Shown in pieces: positions 22,748-30,200 of a stretch of DNA of 57,635 nt. Position 1 is the first letter of the stretch. Each line of letters starts with the position of its first letter. A model generated the notes under the pieces. It was not told the origin of the DNA. It saw only the letters and a program-made list of their open reading frames with translations, and made no database searches. A program made the translations under genes and the position numbers. The DNA comes from Elusimicrobiota bacterium (GTDB lineage: Bacteria > Elusimicrobiota > Elusimicrobia > UBA1565 > UBA9628), in the NCBI GenBank assembly GCA_016209035.1, contig JACQWX010000024.1, positions 1-57,635 of the forward strand. Reading direction: 5' to 3'.

Positions 22748-24568
22748 TTATGAGGCCGGGGGGGATTTCTTCTTGAAGAGGCCGATGAGGTACTTCACGA
22801 GGGAGATGGCCAGCTTGATGGGGAGGAACTCGAGCACGGCCTTGAGGGCAGCCTTGAGCGGGGACTCCTCGGGTCCGGGCTTGACCGGGTACATGCCCTG
22901 GAACTCGGAGGTGGAGGCAAGCTGCTCGTCAGCGACGTAGGCGATGGAGCGCTTCGCCATGCGCCGGCTCACCACGTACAGCAGGACGTCGAGCCCTTGC
23001 TGGACGAAGAAGATCGGCCAGAAGTAGGCCATGGAGCCGGTGCCGAAGAAGATGCCGCCGAGGCAGAAGAAGAGGTCGCGCACCTGCTGGAACCCCGAGC
23101 GCCAGCCCCGGCTGATGATGCCCTTGTCGTAGAGGCCGTTCAAGCCCTGGTAGCCCAGGGTGCCGCACAGGGTGCCGATGATGGTGGCGATGCCGATGTC
23201 GCGCCAGTAAGCCAGGGCCCATGGGGGGATCGTGTTGGCGATGACCGCCCACACCATGAAGCGGAAGATCATGCCCGGGATCTGGCCGTAGAGGAAGTTG
23301 AAGCCGGTCTGGTACTGCAGGCCGCGCTGCTTCCCGATCCTGTTCTGGAAGGTGTTCCAGGTGTCGATGAACACGCCGTGGAACACGTTCAAGGCCAGGG
23401 AGTAGCCGACCGCGATGGCCCACGCCGCGGGGTGCGCGGGCATGAAGGTCTTCCACCACCAGGACAGCCCCATGATGAAGGGGACCGCCTTGGAGGCCAG
23501 GCCCCCGAAGGTCTCGACGGCGCTCGGCCTGGTGAAGGAGTCCTTGAGCGTCTTGATGAGGTAGACGATCTCCCGCGCCGGCGCCGTGACCAGGGAGAGG
23601 ACCTTGCGCCATATGGAGGAAGCGCCTTGGCGCGTCTTGAGAGCCTCCACCTCGGCGGCCTTCTTGGGCGCCGAGACGGAGAGCTTCTCGACGTCGACGC
23701 GGGCCGTGACGCCGTAGGATTCGACGGTCCTGCGGATGAAGGCCTCGTCCGCCCGGGTGAGGGTCCCGGCGCCGGCGCCTTCGCCGACCACGAGCCGCAC
23801 GCGGCCCTCCTTGTTGAGGTCGGTCAAGTACCGCGGGTCCGACGCGAGCAGGCCGGAGAGGGACTTGAGATCGGTCTCGACCGGGTCGGCGCCGTGGCGC
23901 GTGAGGAAGACCTTGACGCGGCCGAGGTCGGGCTCGGTCCGGGCAGCCCCTAGGCTGGCGTCCCCTTCGGCGGGTGCCCGTCCACCGTCGAAGAAGCGGC
24001 GCAGGGAGAACGCGGCCCCGACCTTCGAGATGCCATGGGTCAGCTTTCGCAGGCCTGAGAGTTCGGACTTCGGCGCGGCGGACTGGGTGGCGATGCCATC
24101 CGCTGCCGGCTGAGAAACGGGGGAGTCTTCCGCCGCGGGAGTCCCGATGAGCGAGCGTGCGGAATCCGAAACCTCGGGAGCGGCGACGAGGACCGGCGAG
24201 AGCGCCGCAGGGGCCTCCAGCACGGGGATGGCGGGCTCTCCGCGGTCCAGGGCGATCTCCGGAGCGGCGGGCAGGCCGCTTTCCCGTTCGGATCGAAGCG
24301 GCACGCCCGCGCCAGAAACACCGGGCGCGGGCAGGCTCACGACGCTGCCGGTCAGGAAGACGCCTGGGACGTAGGAGGCGGAGGGAGAGGCCTGGACGCC
24401 GAGGCCCGAGAACGATTGCGCCGCCGGGATGGCGACCGGCGCGGACTTGCCGGTCTTGGGCGTCGAGACGGCCTGGGCGAGGGCATCGAGCGCGAGTCCC
24501 TGCCCGGAGACGAGCAGGGCCGCGATGACGAAGACCGCCAGCGGTCTGCGGAGCCTCTTCAAAACCAT
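22748..24568 (-). CDS. Exported multipass membrane protein, function unknown
   Basis: I choose ATG 24568 (MVLKRLRRPLAVF) because GGAGGAAGGG lies ~10 nt upstream. Longer in-frame starts at 24589 and 24619 exist. The N-terminal RRPLAVFVIAALLVSGQGLA strongly resembles that of the GH13 protein at 19154-21367 and is followed by a similar Ala/Pro-rich linker (~60-190), which includes an R2 repeat. Residues ~200-320 are a soluble region (VKVFLTRHGADPVETDLKSL). The rest has about six membrane segments (MGLSWWWKTFMPAHPAAWAI, FHGVFIDTWNTFQNRIG). No known family is recognised. It is divergent from the PPTase gene. Confidence 0.7.
   Translation of the reverse strand: MVLKRLRRPLAVFVIAALLVSGQGLALDALAQAVSTPKTGKSAPVAIPAAQSFSGLGVQASPSASYVPGVFLTGSVVSLPAPGVSGAGVPLRSERESGLPAAPEIALDRGEPAIPVLEAPAALSPVLVAAPEVSDSARSLIGTPAAEDSPVSQPAADGIATQSAAPKSELSGLRKLTHGISKVGAAFSLRRFFDGGRAPAEGDASLGAARTEPDLGRVKVFLTRHGADPVETDLKSLSGLLASDPRYLTDLNKEGRVRLVVGEGAGAGTLTRADEAFIRRTVESYGVTARVDVEKLSVSAPKKAAEVEALKTRQGASSIWRKVLSLVTAPAREIVYLIKTLKDSFTRPSAVETFGGLASKAVPFIMGLSWWWKTFMPAHPAAWAIAVGYSLALNVFHGVFIDTWNTFQNRIGKQRGLQYQTGFNFLYGQIPGMIFRFMVWAVIANTIPPWALAYWRDIGIATIIGTLCGTLGYQGLNGLYDKGIISRGWRSGFQQVRDLFFCLGGIFFGTGSMAYFWPIFFVQQGLDVLLYVVSRRMAKRSIAYVADEQLASTSEFQGMYPVKPGPEESPLKAALKAVLEFLPIKLAISLVKYLIGLFKKKSPPAS
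24270..24334. repeat. Dispersed repeat R2, copy 2
   Basis: The same two-hairpin layout as 7989-8053, with only scattered differences. It encodes PGVSGAGVPLRSERESGLPA in the linker of the membrane protein. Confidence 0.75.
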
Positions 24569-24656
24569 CTGGATGATCCCTTCCTCCATGACTATAGCCC
24601 GGCCAGCCTCGCGCGGCATGGGCCGAGGGGGCAGGCATGGCCCGCCAATGGGCCCA

Positions 24657-24684
24657 ATGACTTCTGGTACCTTCTATCTATGAT
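24657..24684 (+). promoter_or_regulatory. Candidate sigma70-type promoter of the lipid/hydrocarbon cluster
   Basis: ATGACT (24657-24662, 4 of 6 to TTGACA) and TATGAT (24679-24684, 5 of 6 to TATAAT) are 16 nt apart. A start ~7 nt after the -10 leaves a leader of about 5 nt before ATG 24696. The 127-bp gap is shared with the divergent membrane-protein gene, and CTATCTATGATAG is itself near-palindromic. Confidence 0.4.
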
Positions 24685-24695
24685 AGAGTTGTCCC

Positions 24696-25439
24696 ATGAG
24701 GTGGGTCGACGGTCCGGCGGGACCTCCCCTGCCGGCGCCGGACGAGGTCCATGTCTGGAGGGTGGTCCTGCCTCTGCGGCGAGCGCAATCCGCCGAGTGC
24801 GAGGGCCTTCTCTCGGACGAGGAGGCCTGCCGCCGGCTGGAGTACCGAAGCGATCGCGACCGGCGTCGCTTCGCGGCCGGCCGGGGGACCTTGCGACGCC
24901 TGCTCGGACGCTATCTTGGGGTCGCGCCACGCGAGTTGCGTCTGGCGGCTGAGCCTGGAGGGCGTCCCAGGCTCGCGGACGCGGCGGGCCGCGCGAGGAT
25001 GCGGTTCAACGTCTCCCACTCCGGCGACGTCGTCGTGTTGGCCTTCGCGTCGGGGATGGAGGTAGGCGTCGACCTGGAAGAGCTGGGCCGGGATGTGGAC
25101 GGCCTCCAAGTGGCGAGGCAGTTCTTCTCGCCCGCCGATGTCGCGGCTCTTCTCGCGGTCCCGGAGGCGCGGCGCCATCGCGCCTTCATGACGCTCTGGA
25201 CCTGCAAGGAGGCGGCCTTGAAGGCGGTCGGCGCAGGCCTCGGAGCGGCGTTGGACTCGGTCCGGGTCGAGGTACGGCGAGGTAGGGGGGTGGCGCGGAT
25301 CGAGGGTCCGGGCAGCAGCGCGGCGCAGGTGCTGCGTTTGACCGCGTTCGAGCCGGCGGCGGGGTATGTCGCCGCGGTCGCGGTCTCCGGTCTGTCCCGC
25401 CCCAGGGCGCGTTTCTGGCGCGCGCCCGGGTCGCCCTGA
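24696..25439 (+). CDS. 4'-phosphopantetheinyl transferase, Sfp/PfaE type
   Basis: The 247-residue enzyme transfers phosphopantetheine from CoA to the serine of acyl carrier domains, here most likely the ACP of the PfaA-like protein. Core motifs are RMRFNVSHSGDVVVLA, the Mg-binding VGVDLEELGRD, and LWTCKEAALKAVGAGL (WxxKEA). The length fits the pseudo-dimeric Sfp group. It is the first gene of the cluster, 52 bp before pfaD. There is no Shine-Dalgarno before ATG 24696, consistent with a near-leaderless transcript. Confidence 0.9.
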   Translation: MRWVDGPAGPPLPAPDEVHVWRVVLPLRRAQSAECEGLLSDEEACRRLEYRSDRDRRRFAAGRGTLRRLLGRYLGVAPRELRLAAEPGGRPRLADAAGRARMRFNVSHSGDVVVLAFASGMEVGVDLEELGRDVDGLQVARQFFSPADVAALLAVPEARRHRAFMTLWTCKEAALKAVGAGLGAALDSVRVEVRRGRGVARIEGPGSSAAQVLRLTAFEPAAGYVAAVAVSGLSRPRARFWRAPGSP

Positions 25440-25491
25440 AAAATGGTAGAATCCATGCCTCGTCGTGATCCCGGACCGCTGTTGAAATCCG

Positions 25492-27216
25492 TTGGCTCCT
25501 GCATCGCTTTCCGCCGAGGCTTCCCTGCGCGGTCGGTGGCGCCCGAAAGGCCGCCTACCGGTCGCGGGCATCGACGGCCTGGCCAGGCTGTTCCGCCGCG
25601 TCTCGGTCCCGCTCTTCCTTGTAGAGAAGGATGGCGTCATCGCTGCCGGGGAAGGCGGCAGCGTGTCCTTGGAGCCTGACGCGTCCCGGCCTGCCAACGC
25701 CTTTCCTGACGGCGGTCGGGACGCTCGGCCTCCGGCCTCGACCGCGCCCTGCGCCGAAGGCTATCCCATCCGGGCCTTCGTCCCCGCCTGCAGGCCGGAG
25801 TCGCTGGGGGAGGGTTCCTTCTGCGCGGACCACGGCCTGCGCTATCCCTATGCGGCCGGCGCCATGGCCAACGCCATCGCGTCAACCGGCATCGTCGAGG
25901 AGATGAGCCGCGCCGGCTGCCTGGGGTTCTTCGGCGCCGCGGGGCTGCCCCTGCCCTCGGTCGAGGAAGCCATCATTCGCCTGCAGAGGAGCCTTGGCGC
26001 CGCGGCCCACGGCTTCAACCTCATCCACAGCCCCAACGAGCCGGAACTGGAGGCCGCGGTCGCGGACCTCTACGTCAGGCGGGGGGTGAGGCTGGTCGAG
26101 GCCTCCGCCTACATGGACCTCACCCTGCCCATCGTCCGCTACCGCGTGCACGGCATCCGCCGGGCCCACGACGGCTCCATCGCGGCCCCCAACCGGGTCG
26201 TCGCCAAGGTCTCGCGCGTGGAGGTGGCCGAGAAGTTCATGGCGCCGCCGCCGCCGCGGTTCCTGAAGGCCTTGGTGGACGGCCGCGAGATCACGCCCGA
26301 GGCCGCCGCGCTCGCAGCGCGGATCCCCATGGCCCAGGACGTGACCGCCGAGGCGGACTCGGGCGGCCACACCGACAACCGGCCGCTCGTGACCCTGCTC
26401 CCCACCCTGCTCGCCCTGCGCGACCGTTGCCAAGACAGGTTCGGCTACAGCCGGAGGCTGCGCGTCGGCGCGGCGGGCGGCATCTCGACCCCGGCCTCGG
26501 CGGCGGCGGCCTTCTCGATGGGCGCGGCCTACGTCCTGACCGGGTCCGTGAACCAGGCGTGCGTCGAGTCCGGGACCTCGGACCGCGTGCGCGACCTCCT
26601 GGCCCAGGCCGGCCAGGCCGACACGGCCATGGCCCCTGCCGCCGACATGTTCGAGATGGGCGTCAAGGTGCAGGTCCTCAAGCGCGGCACCATGTTCCCC
26701 ATGCGCGCGGCCAAGCTTTACGACCTCTACCGCGCCTACGACAGCCTTTCGGCGATCCCGGCCGACCAGCGCGCGGCGCTCGAGCGCGACGTGTTCCGCG
26801 CCCCCATCGGGGATGTGTGGGCGCAGACGCGGGAGTTCTTCCGCGTCCGCGACCCCGCGCAAACGGCCCGCGGCGACCACGACGCCAAGCACCGGATGGC
26901 CCTGGTCTTCCGCTGGTATCTGGGCTGCTCCTCGCAATGGGCGAACGCGGGCGAGCCCTCGCGCCAGCTCGACTACCAGGTGTGGTGCGGGCCCGCGATG
27001 GGCGCGTTCAACGAATGGGCCAGGGGCTCGTTCCTCGAGCGCCGGTCTGAGCGCAAGGCCGCGACGGTCGCCCTCAACATCCTCGTCGGGGCCGCCGTGC
27101 TGTGGCGCCTCGACGCCGCCCGGCGCCAGGGCGCAGCCCTCCCGCCGGAGCTTTTCCGTTTCACCCCCATGACATCGCCGGAGCTCGAGGCGTGCCTCGA
27201 GACGGAGGCATCGTGA
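25492..27216 (+). CDS. pfaD: PfaD-like trans-acting enoyl reductase
   Basis: The 574-residue protein is the stand-alone FMN-dependent enoyl reductase of Pfa-type synthases (2-nitropropane dioxygenase-like barrel). Diagnostic stretches are GLRYPYAAGAMANAIAS, GCLGFFGAAGLPL, HGFNLIHSPNEPELE, MAQDVTAEADSGGHTDNRP, RVGAAGGISTPASAAAAFSMG, LTGSVNQACVESGTSD and TMFPMRAAKLYDLY. It reduces enoyl intermediates on the ACP, setting where double bonds remain. The TTG at 25492 is the first start after an in-frame TGA at 25483. A weak TAGAAT box lies at 25447-25452. An R1 repeat falls in the poorly conserved N-terminal part. GTGA overlap with pfaA. Confidence 0.93.
   Translation: MAPASLSAEASLRGRWRPKGRLPVAGIDGLARLFRRVSVPLFLVEKDGVIAAGEGGSVSLEPDASRPANAFPDGGRDARPPASTAPCAEGYPIRAFVPACRPESLGEGSFCADHGLRYPYAAGAMANAIASTGIVEEMSRAGCLGFFGAAGLPLPSVEEAIIRLQRSLGAAAHGFNLIHSPNEPELEAAVADLYVRRGVRLVEASAYMDLTLPIVRYRVHGIRRAHDGSIAAPNRVVAKVSRVEVAEKFMAPPPPRFLKALVDGREITPEAAALAARIPMAQDVTAEADSGGHTDNRPLVTLLPTLLALRDRCQDRFGYSRRLRVGAAGGISTPASAAAAFSMGAAYVLTGSVNQACVESGTSDRVRDLLAQAGQADTAMAPAADMFEMGVKVQVLKRGTMFPMRAAKLYDLYRAYDSLSAIPADQRAALERDVFRAPIGDVWAQTREFFRVRDPAQTARGDHDAKHRMALVFRWYLGCSSQWANAGEPSRQLDYQVWCGPAMGAFNEWARGSFLERRSERKAATVALNILVGAAVLWRLDAARRQGAALPPELFRFTPMTSPELEACLETEAS
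25681..25752. repeat. R1 hairpin repeat, copy a (pfaD)
   Basis: The stem CGTCCCG...CGGGACG encloses a loop with the family core CCAACGCCTTTCCTGA. It is followed by the family flank CTCGGCCTCCGGCC. It encodes ASRPANAFPDGGRDARPPAS. Confidence 0.65.
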
Positions 27217-30200
27217 ACGACTCGGACAAGACCGCGCCGCTGGCCATCATCGGGATCGGTTGCATGTTCCCCAAGGCCGACGGGCTCAAGAGCTATTGGG
27301 CCAACATCAAGGACCGCGTCGACGGCATCACCGGGGTCCCCGCGACGCACTGGAGCCCGGACGAATACTACGATCCCGACCAGAAGTCGCCCGACCGCAC
27401 TTACGGCCGCCGGGGCGGCTTCCTCGAGCCGGTCGACTTCGACCCCACCGAGTTCGGCATCTCCCCCAACAACATCCCCGCGACGGACCCGGCCCAGCTC
27501 CTGGGGCTGCTCGTCGCCCAACAGGCCCTGCGCGACGCGGGCTACGGCCCCGAGAGGCCCTTCGACCGCAAGCGCGTCAGCGTCATTCTGGGCGTCACCG
27601 GCGCCCTCGAGAGCGTCATCCCGCTCGGGGCGCGGCTCGGCCATCCCGTCTGGCGCCGGGCCCTGCGCGAGGCCGGCGTCGAGGGCGAGCGCGCCGAGGC
27701 CGTCATCAGGCGCATCTCGGACTCCTACGTGGAATGGCAGGAGAACTCCTTCCCCGGCCTTCTGGGCAACGTCGTCGCCGGGAGGATCGCCAACCGGCTC
27801 GACCTGGGGGGGACCAACTGCGTGGTGGACGCCGCCTGCGCGAGCTCGTTGAGCGCCGCGCACATGGCGAGCCTCGAGCTCTCCGCCGGCCGCGCCGACA
27901 TGGTCGTCACCGGCGGCGTCGACGCCTTCAACGACATCTTCATGTACATGTGCTTCTCCAAGACGCCGGCGTTGTCTGCGACCGGAGACTGCCGGCCCTT
28001 CGACAGCGCCGGGGACGGCACCATGCTGGGCGAGGGGCTGGGCATGGTCGTCTTGAGGCGCCTCGCCGACGCCGAGCGCGACGGCGACCGGGTCTATGCC
28101 GTCCTCAAGAGCATCGGCTCCTCGAGCGACGGCAAGGGCAAGGCCATCTACGCCCCGAGTCCCGAGGGCCAGACGCAGGCTCTCAAGAACGCCTACCGCC
28201 TCGCGGGCGTCACGCCGGACACGATCGAGCTGGTGGAAGCCCACGGCACCGGCACCAAGGCCGGCGACGCCGCCGAGCTGCACGCCTTGACCGAGGTGTA
28301 CCGAGAGGCCAGGAAGGAAGGCGCCTGGTGCGCCATCGGCTCCGTGAAGTCCAATCTCGGGCACACCAAGGCCGCCGCGGGAGCGGCCGGGCTCATCAAG
28401 GCCGCGCTCGCCCTCCACCACAAGGTCCTGCCCCCCACGATCAAGATCCGCCAGCCCCTGCCGGAACTCGGCCAAGGAAGGACACCGTTCTACGCCAACA
28501 CCGAGAAGCGTCCCTGGATGCCTCCTGCCGGCCACCCGCGCCGCGCGGCCGTCTCGGCCTTCGGCTTCGGGGGGAGCAATTTCCACGCCGTGCTCGAGGA
28601 GCACCGCCCGTCCAAGGTCGAGAGGGATTGGGACGGCGGCGTGGAGATCGTCGCCTTGTCCGCCCCCACCGCCGATGCCTTGCGGGCCGAGGCGTCCTCG
28701 TGGACCGCCGAGCAGGGCTGGGAAGTCCTGAGGGTCAGGGCCGTGCAGTCCCGGCGGACCTTCGACCGCGGCCATGCAGTCCGCTTGGTCGTCGTCGTGG
28801 AGAAGGACGCGTCGGCGGCCAAGGCCTTCCAGTCCTGGGACCCCCGAGACGGCGCGTTCTACGCCGAGGGCAAGGTGGAGGGCAAGGTGGGCTTCATCTT
28901 CCCCGGCCAGGGTTCGCAATACGTCGGGATGGGCCGCGACCTCGCCTGCCTGTTCCCGGAGATGCACGACACGCTCATCGAGTCGAACAACGCCTTGGGA
29001 GAGCGCCTCACCGACCTCATCTGCCCGCCGGCGACCTTCACGGACGCGGCGGCGGCCGCCGCGGAAGCGGCCCTGCGCGCCACGGCGGCCGCGCAGCCCG
29101 CCATCGGCGCGGTCAGCCTCGGCGCGATGCGCATCCTCGACCATTTCGGGCTCAAGCCCGAGGCCGCCGCGGGCCACAGCTATGGGGAATTGACGGCGCT
29201 TTGCTGCGCCGGACGCATCGACCCGACAAGCCTGCACACGCTCTCCAGGCTCCGCGGCCGGCTCATGGCCGCCGGCGGCGGCGACAAGGGCGCGATGCTC
29301 GCGGCGATGGCCCCCCTCGCCGACATAGAGCGCATCATCGCCGAGGAGAAGCTCGACCTGGTCCTGGCCAACCGCAACGCTCCGGCTCAGGGGGCCCTGT
29401 CGGGCAGGACCGAACTCATCGCCAAGGCGATCGAGGCTCTCGCGCGCCGGGGCGTGCGGGCGGTCCCGCTGGCCGTTTCGGCCGCTTTCCACAGCCCGCT
29501 CGTGTCCGACGCCAAAGCGCCCTTGCGCGCCGCCTTGAACAAGGTCTCCTTCGCCCCGTCCGCGTTCCCCGTGTACTCCAACACGACGGCCCAGCCCTAT
29601 CCGGCGGTGGCCGACGGGGCCCGGGATCTCCTGGCCGGCCAGCTCGCGGCTCCGGTGGATTTCCTGGGCATGATCGAGCGCATGCACGCGGACGGCGTGC
29701 GCGTCTTCGTCGAGGTCGGGCCCGGGAACAAGCTCACCGGCCTCATCCGTTCCATCCTCCGGGGTAGGCCGTGCGCGGCCGTCGCCCTGGACGGCTCCGG
29801 CGGCCGCAAAGGCGCGGTGGCCGACCTGGCGCGGGCCCTCGCCCAGTTGGCGGCTCTCGGCGCCGCGGTCGACCTCCAGCCCTGGCAGGGAGGCGAGGCG
29901 GGGGTGCGCGACATCGTCTCGCGCAAGAAATCCATCGTCGCCGTGAGGATATGCGGGGCGACGCCGCGCCTGGCGGCAACACCTTCCCTGAAGCCGCCGG
30001 GCACGGCGGGCCCTCCGGCCTCGTCCCATTCCCATCTCTCACAGGAAGGGACCGCCCCGTCCCGGCCTGACGGCCGGGACGGGGCGACCGCAGCGGTCGA
30101 GAGCCTGGCCGCCTTGGAGCGCCTGCAGGAGCAGACCGCCCAGCTCCACCTGCGCTTCCTGGAGGGCCAGGAGGCGGTACAGCGGGTCCTTCTGTCCCTG

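Noticed and set aside
26973..30035. A ~1020-codon minus-strand open frame opposite pfaD/pfaA (and similar long antisense frames elsewhere)
   Set aside because: Its translation is Gly/Arg/His/Asp-rich with no recognisable domain, and it mirrors the codon structure of the well-supported plus-strand synthase. Long antisense frames are expected in GC-rich coding DNA.
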